A stretch of 64,000 nt of DNA, from the NCBI RefSeq assembly GCF_000964795.1, contig NZ_LANX01000001.1, forward strand, positions 62,001-126,000, read 5' to 3'. The position numbers and the translations under genes are program-made. Positions 31,109 to 41,619 of this stretch are shown piece by piece. The DNA is from Candidatus Neoehrlichia procyonis str. RAC413 (GTDB lineage: Bacteria > Pseudomonadota > Alphaproteobacteria > Rickettsiales > Anaplasmataceae). Below the pieces are notes generated by a model, which saw only the letters and a list, made by a program, of their open reading frames with translations, was not told where the DNA came from and made no database searches. How positions within the stretch are numbered: the stretch's first letter is position 1; every line of letters begins with the position of its first letter.

Positions 31109-32497
31109 TTAGTATAATACTATATTGTTATTAGATAAACATGCTATTTTATTTCTACCGCTTTTTTTTGCTATATATAGACATTGGTCTGCAGTATTAA
31201 TAAGTGTTTTGACAGTATCATTAGGGGATATTTCTGATATACCAATACTTATAGTTTTGAATATACTACCTGTACTAATATTGAAAGGTTCTTCAGCAAT
31301 TTTATTTTTTAGTCTTTCAGCAGCTTCTATGGCGCTTTTAAGATTTGTATCCGGAAGTATTATTACAAATTCTTCTCCCCCAAATCTTGCAAGAAGGTCT
31401 GTCACTCGTATATTTGACTCAAGTCTTTGTTTGAATTGTTGTAGTAATTCGTCTCCTACAATATGTCCTAAATTATCATTTATTTCTTTAAAATGATCAA
31501 TATCAATAATCATAAGAGATAAGCTTTTATCTTTTTGTATTGATTCGTTTACAATATTTTGAAAATGAATGTCAAAATATCTTCTATTATAGCATCCTGT
31601 TAGAGGATCGATGATAGACATTGCTACGTTATTATCAAGGTGATTTCTTAATGCATCTTGATATCTTTTTCTTTTTATTTGTATATTTACTCTTGCAATT
31701 AGTTCATTGCTGTCTATAGGTGTCGTTATATAATCACTTATGCCAATATCAAAAGCCTTTGTTATTAAATGTGTATCGTTACTTTCATCAAATAAGGTTA
31801 AGATAGGTGTATAACGGGTTTTATTGTTGTTGCGAAAATGTGAACATAATCTTAATCCATCTCCAGAAAATTGCGCATCTATTATTATAAGATCATAATC
31901 TGATGTATTAGCAATATTAGTTGCTTGGTCGGTATTATGTGATATTACAGTTTCTTGGAAGGATTTTTGTAATATAACATTAATATACTCAGTTCTTACC
32001 TTATCTTCATCTATAATTAAAATTTTACCATTAGAAATTTGATTTGCGTAATTCATGATATTATCATCTAGTGCATTCATTTCAGTACTAGTTTTTCCTC
32101 TGAGTCTGAGCTCATCTACAAGTACTTTGAATCTTGTTAATGATCTAATTCTAGCAAATAATGCTAGGTCATTAATTGGTTTTGTAAGGAAATCATCGGC
32201 TCCTGCATTAATACCATTGACTCTATTTTCAGATGTATTATCAAGTGCTGTAATCATTACAATAGGAATATATGTTGTGGAAGGATTAGCTTTTAGTCTT
32301 TTACATGTTTCATATCCATCTATATCTGGCATCATTACATCGAGGAGTATCAGATCTGGATGCTTTTTTTCAGCAATCTCTATAGCTTCTAACCCGCTCA
32401 TTGCAACAATAACATCATAATATTCTTGTGTTAGCTTTGCTTGTAATAACTTAACATTTGCTATTAAATCATCAACTATTAGTATTCTTGCTGTCAT
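31109..32497 (-). CDS. pleD: PleD-like response regulator and diguanylate cyclase
   Basis: 462 residues. Makes cyclic di-GMP in response to phosphorylation. First receiver domain: residues 1-120 with acceptor Asp53 in LLDVMMPD. Second receiver: about residues 150-275, with a weaker acidic pocket. GGDEF domain: about residues 290-455, with active-site GGEEF near residue 370. RVTD five residues before it matches the RxxD inhibitory site, so product feedback is likely. Same layout as Caulobacter PleD and the PleD known in Ehrlichia. Its start lies inside the end of tatB (26-base overlap), so it is translated from the gdh-tatB-pleD transcript. Confidence 0.95.
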   Translation of the reverse strand: MTARILIVDDLIANVKLLQAKLTQEYYDVIVAMSGLEAIEIAEKKHPDLILLDVMMPDIDGYETCKRLKANPSTTYIPIVMITALDNTSENRVNGINAGADDFLTKPINDLALFARIRSLTRFKVLVDELRLRGKTSTEMNALDDNIMNYANQISNGKILIIDEDKVRTEYINVILQKSFQETVISHNTDQATNIANTSDYDLIIIDAQFSGDGLRLCSHFRNNNKTRYTPILTLFDESNDTHLITKAFDIGISDYITTPIDSNELIARVNIQIKRKRYQDALRNHLDNNVAMSIIDPLTGCYNRRYFDIHFQNIVNESIQKDKSLSLMIIDIDHFKEINDNLGHIVGDELLQQFKQRLESNIRVTDLLARFGGEEFVIILPDTNLKSAIEAAERLKNKIAEEPFNISTGSIFKTISIGISEISPNDTVKTLINTADQCLYIAKKSGRNKIACLSNNNIVLY

Positions 32498-32780
32498 AGC
32501 TTTCTTTTTTTTCCTTTTTTATTAAATTTTGTATTTCATATGCTTCATATGTGTTTCCATCATCACCAATTATATTTTTTTTAATGGCAACCTCTTTTTT
32601 TTCTGTATTGATATCTATGTCAATGCTTTTAGCTGTATTTATTAATTCTTGTTTTATAATAAAAATTTTTTTATATAATGTTTGCACATCTTTAATTATA
32701 TGAGGTAATTTTTTAGGATCAATTACTAGACAACCTACTATAATAATGACCATTATTTCTGATAATCCAATGCTAAACAC
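32472..32780 (-). CDS. tatB: Sec-independent translocase protein TatB-like
   Basis: 102 residues. One N-terminal helix (MFSIGLSEIMVIIIVGCLV), the short hinge DPKKLP, then an amphipathic helix and a charged tail: the TatA/TatB plan. The FxIGxSE opening and D-P-K-K-L-P hinge fit TatB better than TatA. It helps TatC recognise twin-arginine signal peptides. The start codon is GTG at 32780, inside the end of the glutamate dehydrogenase gene (8-base overlap), and its own end overlaps pleD. Confidence 0.85.
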   Translation of the reverse strand: MFSIGLSEIMVIIIVGCLVIDPKKLPHIIKDVQTLYKKIFIIKQELINTAKSIDIDINTEKKEVAIKKNIIGDDGNTYEAYEIQNLIKKEKKESYDSKNTNS

Positions 32781-35700
32781 TATAATCTTTTTCTAACGTG
32801 AAAACACTAAGAGATTTAATTATAAGCATAAGCTTACTTAATTCAAGTTGTGTTGTATTAATTTCATTAAGAAAGCTGTAGTATCTATTAAGCTTATTTT
32901 GATGTTTAACACACCATGATGTAATGGAATTAGCAACTGTTGCTTCAATGTTATTTTGATCAGTAGAGGCTATTAATGGCTCTATATGTTTTATAATGTT
33001 ACTTGTAATAATAGATTGGTAGTCACTTAAATCATCTAGTAGATTTCTAATTGCTATGCGTTGCCAATAGGAAGAGTTTGAATCCATTTGTAATGCAAGC
33101 TCACGTATGTGATTAAAATTTAAAACAGATCTAAGATGGAAATATATTTTCCCAACTATAACAATAGGTATATTAGTATTGTCTGCTAGATAAATTATAT
33201 CTAATCCGGAGATTAAAAACTTTAAGCTATTAATTTTTTTGATAATATTACAACTGATATCATTCGGTATATTGCTTAATGTATTATTATTGTCTGTTTC
33301 TAAGGTATCGCATAAAATATTTTCCATATTTTTTTCTAATAGTATAATTTTTGATGATAAGTCATCTAATCTTTTTTCAATGTCTACAAATTTATGTAAA
33401 TTTCTAAAAAACCAAAAAGCAGCTTGTCCTATAAATTTTTGTACTTCCCTAATAATTGTAACATAAGAGTTAATTGGGATGCTGCTGTCTATTTTATCTA
33501 ATTCAGCCCATATTTTACGTAAATTATATATATATGTTATGATTACATATGCTCTAACTATATTGTCAACTGTAATACCCATACTTTTAATATGATGAAC
33601 AAATACGCACCCCATTCTATTTACAATATCGTTAGAAATGCAAGTTGCTAATATTTCTTTTTTGAGTATATGCTGTTTGATATACTTTTCAAAATTATTC
33701 CTTATATACAATGGAAAATAAGATAAAAGATATAGGGATTCATATAAATTAATAAAACTTGCGGAATGTTGAAGTAAATTGGATGCCATAATTTCATTTT
33801 TAATAGACATTCTAGTATAAGCTATTAAAACTGCAATTTGAGGAGCATTAAAACCTCTCATTTCAGAACTCATTTTTGCAATTTCTTCATCACTAGGTAA
33901 AAATTCTATATTACGATCAAGCATTTTTACCTTTTCTAAATGTTGTAAGAGTTTGTGATGTTGTTCTATTCTGTCTTGGGATTGTATACATTCCAGCATC
34001 AAAGCTTTTGTTTCTAATTGACTATGATTATTTAGCACAATTGTTGGAATGTCATCCATCATAGAATCCAATATTGCGTTACGCTTATCGAGAGAAATAA
34101 ATTTATCCTTTATAGCTAATTCTAAACATATTTTAATATTAGTTTCAAAATCTGAGCAAATAACCCCACCTGCATTATCTATAAAGTCCGTATTAATTTT
34201 TCCTCCTGTATTAGAATATTCTATTCTTCCAAGTTGTGTACATCCTAAATTTCCACCTTCGATAATCATTGAAGCTTTAACATCACAACCATTGACTCGC
34301 AAATTATCATTAGCTTTGTCTGCGACAACTGCATTACTTTCTTTTGAGGATTTAATATATGTACCTATTCCTCCGTTCCAGATCATATCTACAGGGGCTT
34401 TTAATAGATAAGCAATTAAAGTATCAGGTGAAATTTCTTTTTGATCTGTATTAATGTGAAGACATTTTTTCATTTCTGGAGTAAGTGTTATAGATTTTGA
34501 TTTTCTACAAAAAATACCGCCACCTTTTGAAATTAAACTTTTATTATAATCTTTCCAAGATGAACCATGCATTAAAAAAAGACGCTTACGCTCTAAAAAG
34601 CTTGTTTCTGGATTAGGGGATGGATCGATGAAAATATAAAGGTGATTAAATGCTCCTAATAAGCATATTTTATTTGACAATAGCATCCCGTTACCGAAAA
34701 CATCACCGGACATATCGCCAATTCCAATAACCGTAAATGTTTCTTCTTGAATATTTTTATTAATTGCCCAGAAATGTCGATTAGCAGCAACCCAAGCCCC
34801 TTTAGCTGTGATACCCATTTTCTTGTGATCAAATCCAATTGACCCTCCAGATGCAAATGCATCTCCAAGCCAGAAATTGTATTCTTGTGAAATTTGGTTA
34901 GCGTAATCAGAAAAAGATGCAGTACCTTTATCTGCGGCTACTACTAAATATGGGTCATATTCATCGTATTTAATAACATTCTTTGGAGTGACATAATTAT
35001 CATCAATAATATTATCTGTAATATCTAGAATACCGCGGAGAATATTTTTATAACATTCAACTGCATGTTCAATTAAAGGCTTATCTTTTATTGAATTCTT
35101 AAGTATAAATCCTCCTTTGGATCCTACAGGTACAATAACAGAATTTTTTGTCATTTGTGCTTTCATGAGCCCTAATATTTCTGTGCGAAAATCTTCTGTT
35201 CTATCAGACCATCTGATACCTCCTCTAGCAACTTTTCCCCCACGCAAATGAATTGCTTCAAATAGACTTGAATATACGTAAATTTCTCTAAAAGGACACG
35301 GCAAAGGTATATTTGGTACCTTGTCAGAACTTATTTTTATTGATAAATAGCTTTTGTTTCCTTGATAATAATTAGTGCGTAATATTGCTAAAATAAGAGA
35401 ATAAATACATCGTAAAATATAGTCGTGTATAATATCAATGACAGTTGTAAGAAGTTGATCAATTTTTTCTTTTATTGCTGCTTCATGTTCTTTACGCGAT
35501 ACATTCAAAGCTGGATCAAATCTTGCTTCAAATAATCTGATAAATAAGTATATTATATTTGGATATTTTATAACAATTTTGCGTATATATGATTGACTGT
35601 AACTGAATGAGATTTGCTTTAAGTATCCACTTAATGCTCTTATAAGTAGTACTTCTTTCCAATTTAAATTTGCTGAAATTACTAGATTATTAAAAAGATC

Positions 35701-37545
35701 ATTTTCAATTTCTTTAGAAAAAATCTTTTTAAGCGTAATTTCAAATTGTTGTTTAATGCTGTTATAGTTAAAAGAAGCTTTAGTATGGGACAGTATAAAG
35801 TGATGTAAACATATGGAGTTACTTTGAATTACAATATTATAACTATAGTGTAATAGTATATTTACACCCATTTTTTTGACAATATTGAACACTTGTGAAA
35901 ATTTTAGATTTTTTTGTTCTGGAATATATATCTTTAATTGGTAGTGATTATTGTTTTCTGTTAAATATAAGTCTACTTCGCTAGTATTATTTTGAAGTGC
36001 TGTGTTAATTTTTACTATGTCATGGTATGCACTTTCAGGATCAAAGTACTCTTGATAACTTATAGGGAATGCATTTAAATACGGTGAAAAATCATAGTTT
36101 AATTTACTTTGTAGAGCATTATATAATCTATCTTCCCATTTTTTAGTTGATTCTATAATCTGAGTTTCTATTTCCTGTTCTGAAATATTAGAGGAATTAT
36201 TACTAGTCTTTAACATAAATTGTAATTTAACTAAATCAGATTCATTACACATACTGTAGTATTGGATAACAACTTTTCCTAGTAGCATGTTTTCTAAAAT
36301 AATACTTATTTTTGTTGCTAATTCTGTACTTGCAAGATTTTTTGGAATAAAAATAATACAGTTTATAAAACTATTATTCATATCTCTTCTTAGAAACAAT
36401 TTTACTTTTGGATTACTAGACAAAAATAAAATGCCCATTGAAATTTGAAATAGTTCTTCTACAGAAAACTGAAATAATTCTTCTCTGGAAAATCTTTGTA
36501 ATATAGCAACTAATGCTTTGTTATTATGTCCTTTTTGTATAAATCCTGATTTTAGTTCAACAGCTTTTATTTTTTCACGTATTATAGGTATGTGTGTAGC
36601 ATCTTGAAAAGAAACAACAGATGCAAAAAATCCATAAAAACACTCTTCTTTTTGCAATACTCCATTATTAAATGTTCTAATACCAATACAAATCATGTAT
36701 TCGTGTCTATGAACGTTGGATATAATATCAGACTGCATAATATACAGATGATTTTTAGAATCAGAAATATCTTTATTTACTTGAGCAGTAACATTAATTC
36801 TTTGCAATCCTAAGTTACTGGAATTATTTATGACTAATTTTCCATTATTTTCAATATATTCTTCGTATCCTAAAAACACAAAATTATCGCTTTGTGCCCA
36901 TTCTAGAAATTTGCATATTTCCTGATGAGAATTATTTATTTTTAAATTATTGAGTATTGTATTTAAGCGATTTAGCATTAAATGCCAATCCTTAACACAG
37001 TGATTTACTGCTTTAAGGGTTTTTTCGATATCTGATTTTAATATTACCTGGGTGTTTTCATCAATGTTATTTACGATAAAGTATGCTACTGATTCATTTG
37101 TTGTATCATTCGCGTAAGGTTGAGTTTGCAATATGTTTACTATTGTATTATTTGATCTTTCAATATTTAAAACAGCGTTAGTGCAATGATATATTGATAA
37201 ATTGTGCTTTTTTAATGTTATGTTAATTGAGTCAATAATAAACGGTAAATTGTTGGTAACTGTTTCAATAATAGTTAAATTTTCTTGAATTATGTCTTTG
37301 TTGTTGATGTTAAATATTTTGACTTTGCTTTCATTGAGTGTTCTTTTGCTGATAAAATTAAGAAGATCTTGTGCTAAATATAGTAGAAACTTACTACTTA
37401 ATTTAACATCGCTACTATATGAAAAATTATAAAATTTTTTAATAAAATTTTTTAATAAGTTATTTTTATTACCTTTATCTTGCTCTAATGATAATAATAT
37501 AGAGTCAATTACTTTATTGTTGAAGCCGTAGTTATTTATGTACAT
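32773..37545 (-). CDS. gdh: large NAD-specific glutamate dehydrogenase
   Basis: 1590 residues, the 180-kDa class. Converts glutamate to 2-oxoglutarate with NAD+, feeding the TCA cycle; glutamate is a main carbon source for Ehrlichia. A long N-terminal regulatory part (about residues 1-700) precedes the catalytic core. The core shows LRGGKVARGGIRWSDR, ILGLMKAQMTKNSVIVPVGSKGGF with the catalytic Lys, and GIGDMSGDVFGNGM. The Rossmann part shows SMIIEGGNLGCTQLGR and DNAGGV. The C-terminal helical region completes the protein. It is the first gene of the overlapping set with tatB and pleD. Part of its 3' third is copied in decayed form at 45663-45776. Confidence 0.97.
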   Translation of the reverse strand: MYINNYGFNNKVIDSILLSLEQDKGNKNNLLKNFIKKFYNFSYSSDVKLSSKFLLYLAQDLLNFISKRTLNESKVKIFNINNKDIIQENLTIIETVTNNLPFIIDSINITLKKHNLSIYHCTNAVLNIERSNNTIVNILQTQPYANDTTNESVAYFIVNNIDENTQVILKSDIEKTLKAVNHCVKDWHLMLNRLNTILNNLKINNSHQEICKFLEWAQSDNFVFLGYEEYIENNGKLVINNSSNLGLQRINVTAQVNKDISDSKNHLYIMQSDIISNVHRHEYMICIGIRTFNNGVLQKEECFYGFFASVVSFQDATHIPIIREKIKAVELKSGFIQKGHNNKALVAILQRFSREELFQFSVEELFQISMGILFLSSNPKVKLFLRRDMNNSFINCIIFIPKNLASTELATKISIILENMLLGKVVIQYYSMCNESDLVKLQFMLKTSNNSSNISEQEIETQIIESTKKWEDRLYNALQSKLNYDFSPYLNAFPISYQEYFDPESAYHDIVKINTALQNNTSEVDLYLTENNNHYQLKIYIPEQKNLKFSQVFNIVKKMGVNILLHYSYNIVIQSNSICLHHFILSHTKASFNYNSIKQQFEITLKKIFSKEIENDLFNNLVISANLNWKEVLLIRALSGYLKQISFSYSQSYIRKIVIKYPNIIYLFIRLFEARFDPALNVSRKEHEAAIKEKIDQLLTTVIDIIHDYILRCIYSLILAILRTNYYQGNKSYLSIKISSDKVPNIPLPCPFREIYVYSSLFEAIHLRGGKVARGGIRWSDRTEDFRTEILGLMKAQMTKNSVIVPVGSKGGFILKNSIKDKPLIEHAVECYKNILRGILDITDNIIDDNYVTPKNVIKYDEYDPYLVVAADKGTASFSDYANQISQEYNFWLGDAFASGGSIGFDHKKMGITAKGAWVAANRHFWAINKNIQEETFTVIGIGDMSGDVFGNGMLLSNKICLLGAFNHLYIFIDPSPNPETSFLERKRLFLMHGSSWKDYNKSLISKGGGIFCRKSKSITLTPEMKKCLHINTDQKEISPDTLIAYLLKAPVDMIWNGGIGTYIKSSKESNAVVADKANDNLRVNGCDVKASMIIEGGNLGCTQLGRIEYSNTGGKINTDFIDNAGGVICSDFETNIKICLELAIKDKFISLDKRNAILDSMMDDIPTIVLNNHSQLETKALMLECIQSQDRIEQHHKLLQHLEKVKMLDRNIEFLPSDEEIAKMSSEMRGFNAPQIAVLIAYTRMSIKNEIMASNLLQHSASFINLYESLYLLSYFPLYIRNNFEKYIKQHILKKEILATCISNDIVNRMGCVFVHHIKSMGITVDNIVRAYVIITYIYNLRKIWAELDKIDSSIPINSYVTIIREVQKFIGQAAFWFFRNLHKFVDIEKRLDDLSSKIILLEKNMENILCDTLETDNNNTLSNIPNDISCNIIKKINSLKFLISGLDIIYLADNTNIPIVIVGKIYFHLRSVLNFNHIRELALQMDSNSSYWQRIAIRNLLDDLSDYQSIITSNIIKHIEPLIASTDQNNIEATVANSITSWCVKHQNKLNRYYSFLNEINTTQLELSKLMLIIKSLSVFTLEKDYSV

Positions 37546-38712
37546 TATTATCTCAATTGCTTAAGTAATTATATGTTATAAATATTAAGATACTATATAC
37601 TATTTAAAACACAATTAATTATTTATGTGACATTTATATTCTTATATAGGGAAGTAGTTTTTTGCATGATTTAATAAATGTTATGAAAATCTAATATAGA
37701 AGTATTGTTGTAGATAATTTATATATTAGTGATGTTCATAAAATTGGTATAAATTTTAAAGTTTATCAACAAATAATCTGCTGTTTGTGTAGAATATGAT
37801 GTAAGAGTAAATGTTTATGAGTTTGTAAAGAATTTAATGAATAATATCATTGATAGAGGATTGCTAGAAAACTAAGAGTTATGTTTATCATGTGCTTTTT
37901 TGTCAATAATTAAATGCTGATGGGGATGATAGATAACTACTTCTCATAGTGTTATATAGTGTCAAGCATTTAATATTGTAAGTGATGATATTACAGTTGA
38001 AGGTTGTGTAGTATTTACTTTATCTTAATAATTTAATTTATAATAAAATTATTACTAATATAGTATAGTTGTTAATGTTGAATTTATATATACATTATAT
38101 TTTATAAGTTATAGAAGGATATATTTTTTTAATTTATGGTAAAGTGATAGTTTGTGCATAACAAGGGTATGTATAAGTTTGTTGGGTAGCTAGTGGTATA
38201 TGTTTTTTAAAGAGATAGAATGTGGACGATAATAATGTATTGTGAATAAAACCGCTAAAAACTAGTTTTAGTATTAATACTTTGGTGTTAGATAATAGTA
38301 GACCAAAAGTAATGATTAGTATTTTACTTGAAACAAGAACATTATTAACATAGTTTGTAGTAAAGGCTCTAACATTTGGGAATAGGTTATATTGAGTTTA
38401 TTTGAATTTGCTGTATTTTAAAGTTAAGTTATAGATAGTTGCTATATATTTGTCATGTGCATATGTGTTAATAAATATTAGTAATTACTATATTGATAAA
38501 TAGTTACTTTCTTATTTTAAGGAATTGCTATGTTAAATGTTTCTATAAGTTCATAATTGAAATATTTAATTATAAGCTTGAGTTGGATACTATAAGTGTA
38601 CATTTGTGGCTATATAAGAGATTTGTTTTAATCTTAAAAATTACTATACATAATGTACCTATTGTGTTATGCATTTTATACATTATTGATGTTGTAAAAA
38701 ATAAATAAAAAT
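37546..38712. other. long gap between gdh and exoD
   Basis: About 1.17 kb between divergently read genes. Gene-like but broken frames occur: on the plus strand near 37790-37880 (EYDVRVNVYEFVKNLMNN then a stop) and on the minus strand an 88-codon stretch without a usable start at 38134-38397. Neither can be tied to a family. It should also hold the gdh and exoD promoters. Confidence 0.35.
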
Positions 38713-39348
38713 ATGTTACGTGAAGATAAAAAAGCTGTATCAGATTTATTGGAGGAGGTAAGTGCTAATAACTCTGCTAATGTAGATAAAATTACATTAT
38801 TTGAACTTAAAGAAGCATTACATGGAAGAGGTTTTGGTGTGTTAATGTTATTGTTTGCTTTACCACTATCAATACCTTTACCAACTATTCCTGGTTATAC
38901 AACTATTTTATCTTTACCATTGATTTTATTTTCATTACAGTTACTTATGGGATTAAGATCACCATGGTTACCAAAGTGGTTAGAAAAAAAATCATTTAAA
39001 CGTACAACTTTGGCTATGGTTATTGAAAAAACTGCTCCTATTTTAAAGAAAATGGAAAAATTTACTAAACCCAGAATTATGTTTATTTTTAATAATGCTG
39101 GTGATAAAGTTATAGCGCTAGTTTCTTTTCTGTGTGCTCTTTCAATTGCTATACCTCTTCCATTAACAAATTTTATTCCGGCTGGAGGGATATCTCTTAT
39201 GTCTCTTGGTATGCTAAATAAGGATGGTATTTTGGTAATTTTAGGAATGTTATTAGCATTTTTTGGTTTGTTTATTACTTTTGTTATTCTTATAGCTGGA
39301 CCTAAAATTGTGTTGGAAATGTTTTCTTTTCTATCTAGATTTGCATGA
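38713..39348 (+). CDS. exoD: ExoD-family membrane protein
   Basis: 211 residues. Matches the exopolysaccharide synthesis ExoD family: [21 protein letters not shown] near residue 30, then [11 protein letters not shown], and a second similar block [15 protein letters not shown] near residue 150. Four to six hydrophobic segments indicate an inner-membrane protein. The biochemical role of ExoD is not established; in rhizobia mutants affect exopolysaccharide and stress traits. It overlaps cysS by 4 bases (ATGA), so the two are coupled. Confidence 0.88.
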   Translation: MLREDKKAVSDLLEEVSANNSANVDKITLFELKEALHGRGFGVLMLLFALPLSIPLPTIPGYTTILSLPLILFSLQLLMGLRSPWLPKWLEKKSFKRTTLAMVIEKTAPILKKMEKFTKPRIMFIFNNAGDKVIALVSFLCALSIAIPLPLTNFIPAGGISLMSLGMLNKDGILVILGMLLAFFGLFITFVILIAGPKIVLEMFSFLSRFA

Positions 39349-40730
39349 TTAAAATATATGATACCTTAAGGTCAGCAAAAGTACAATTTACTCCTATTGA
39401 TGAGAATCACATAAAACTTTATGTTTGTGGTCCTACAGTATATGATTATGCTCATATAGGTAATGCTAGATCTATAGTAGTATATGATGTATTATTTAGA
39501 ATATTGAATACTATATATCCTAAGGTTACTTACGTTAGAAATATTACCGATATTGATGATAAGATTGTTAATGCTGCAAGAAATAGCAATAAAACAATAC
39601 AAGATATTACTAGTTATTATACTAGGTTGTTTCATGAAGATATGGATTATCTTAATTGTTTGCCACCAACATTTGAGCCAAAAGCAACAGAAAAAGTGCA
39701 AGTTATGATTCAGTTAATTGAAAAATTGATTGCTAATAAACATGCATATGTGAAAAATGGTGTTGTATATTTTAATATTCAATCCTATAAGCCATATGGA
39801 CAATTGTCTAAGCGCAACGTAAATGACATGATTTATGGCAATCGAATAGGTATTAATGTTGATAAAAGTCATCCAGGCGATTTTGTGTTATGGAAACCTG
39901 CTACAGAATTAGATTTTCGCTTAATGAGTTATTGGGAAAGTCCATGGGGATTAGGTAGGCCTGGTTGGCATATAGAATGTTCTGCAATGAGTTATGATTA
40001 TTTAGGTGAAAATTTTGATATTCATGGTGGAGGGGCTGATTTACAATTTCCACATCATGAGAACGAAATAGCACAAAGTTGCTGTGTTTTTCCTGATAGT
40101 AAATACGCTATGTATTGGGTTCATAATGGATTTTTAACAGTAAATGGTGAAAAAATGAGCAAGTCGTTGGGTAATATTATTACTGTTAGAGGGTTGCTTG
40201 ATAATTGTGTAAGGGGTGAGATAATAAGATACATATTTCTAAGTACACATTATAGAAAGCCACTTGATTGGAGTGAAACAGCTGTTTTAAATGCTAGTAA
40301 AGCATTAAATAGAATATATAACGCTATGTTTTGCGTTTCATATGATAAGCATACACAATTAGTTAATGATGTAGAAGTACATGATGAAATTCTTGAATCT
40401 TTAAAAGATGATATGAATACTCCTAAAGCTCTTTCAATATTACATGATATTGTAACTCAAATTAACAAAACACAAGACTTATATCATAAATGTTTCTTAA
40501 TAAAAACTTTAAAAAAGAGCGCTAGTTTTTTAGGTGTTATGCAAAATTCTTGGGAAAGATGGTTTAATGTTTCTTATGATGATGATATAGAAACATTAAT
40601 CCAAAGAAGAAGTGTAGCAAAGCAAAAAAAAGATTTTGAAACGGCAGATAACATTAGAAAAATCTTATCAGAAAAAGGTATAGTTTTATCTGATAATAAA
40701 GATGGATCAACAAGATGGTATAAGAAGTAA
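39345..40730 (+). CDS. cysS: cysteinyl-tRNA synthetase
   Basis: 461 residues, normal length. Class I synthetase: HIGH-type motif in [11 protein letters not shown] near residue 36, zinc ligands from [16 protein letters not shown] and [11 protein letters not shown], and KMSKSLGN near residue 270. The C-terminal helical domain includes the typical [19 protein letters not shown]. Start ATG overlaps the exoD stop. Confidence 0.98.
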   Translation: MIKIYDTLRSAKVQFTPIDENHIKLYVCGPTVYDYAHIGNARSIVVYDVLFRILNTIYPKVTYVRNITDIDDKIVNAARNSNKTIQDITSYYTRLFHEDMDYLNCLPPTFEPKATEKVQVMIQLIEKLIANKHAYVKNGVVYFNIQSYKPYGQLSKRNVNDMIYGNRIGINVDKSHPGDFVLWKPATELDFRLMSYWESPWGLGRPGWHIECSAMSYDYLGENFDIHGGGADLQFPHHENEIAQSCCVFPDSKYAMYWVHNGFLTVNGEKMSKSLGNIITVRGLLDNCVRGEIIRYIFLSTHYRKPLDWSETAVLNASKALNRIYNAMFCVSYDKHTQLVNDVEVHDEILESLKDDMNTPKALSILHDIVTQINKTQDLYHKCFLIKTLKKSASFLGVMQNSWERWFNVSYDDDIETLIQRRSVAKQKKDFETADNIRKILSEKGIVLSDNKDGSTRWYKK

Positions 40731-41619
40731 TTATTAAGCGATTGTTAGCTTAACTATCAGTATGTAATATGTTCAAGTTTTGAATGCATTTTTACTCGTA
40801 ATATATGTATGATGATAAAATATAAAGTGTTAAAGCTATATTACTTTTATAGAATAATTGGTATTTTTTGATTAGTAATTGATATATGACCAAATTCATT
40901 TTGTGTGAAAAGCATGAATATTAATTTAATATAGTTCATTATGTAAGTGACTTTAGTTGTAAAGTATATATTGTTATTGTTGAATACTAATAATTTTGTC
41001 TATATTTTACTAGATTTTAAACTTTGTATAACATATCTAATGAATTAGTATTATAATAAAGTGCGGGTAATTTTTACATTAGGTAATCAATCTTGTTTAA
41101 ATATACGTTAGTGTTTTTTGAGATAAATGTGGTAGTTGATTGTTATAGGATATAATAAGGGTATTAGTATTATAAATTTTGATAATTGTTGTTAATATTT
41201 ATTTTGGTATCAAATTTTTATTTTTAGATTGAAATTATGCTTAGGAAGTTCAGTCGTTTAATAGCAAACACTTGTAATATAAGCTTATTCATGCAATATA
41301 TAACACATTATATAATTATAATTCAACGTAAAAAAAAGTAAATGAGAGTTTAGTATATAATAATAGTATATAATAAATAGCAAAATAATAATGTGAATAT
41401 TTTTATATATCCTCAAATATAACATTGATACGAAATTAAGCACAAAATAAAGAAGTCTTAAGTTTTTTTTGAATGAACTTTGATATCCTTTCAAAGTTAT
41501 TACAGATAAAAAATTGCTCTCAATATTTTGGTATATCAAAATATTAAAGTTAAATCAGATAAATAAAAGTTCTAAAATACTTTTAGGGTATAATATATTA
41601 ATTATATATATGTGTGTAT
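40731..41619. other. convergent gap between cysS and the repeat protein gene
   Basis: About 890 bases. A weak stem TTAAGC/GCTTAA (40734-40753) directly follows the cysS stop, and a 9-bp stem lies at 41522-41545. An 84-codon minus-strand frame from a TTG (41539-41285) exists but looks accidental. No gene supported. Confidence 0.4.
41522..41545 (-). terminator. hairpin downstream of the repeat protein gene
   Basis: AATATTTTG and CAAAATATT make a perfect 9-bp stem with a 6-base loop, 75-98 bases past the repeat-protein stop. On the minus strand a run of six T follows about 10 bases after the stem. Plausible terminator, but the stem is A+T-rich. Confidence 0.33.

Noticed and set aside
38493-38708. 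71-codon plus-strand frame before exoD
   Set aside because: Composition is Ile/Leu/Tyr/Lys-rich without motif; it ends 4 bases before exoD and looks like leader DNA.
41285-41539. 84-codon minus-strand frame behind the repeat protein gene
   Set aside because: Starts with TTG inside a hairpin, has no ribosome site, and its second half is runs of Ile/Tyr/Leu typical of chance frames in A+T-rich DNA.
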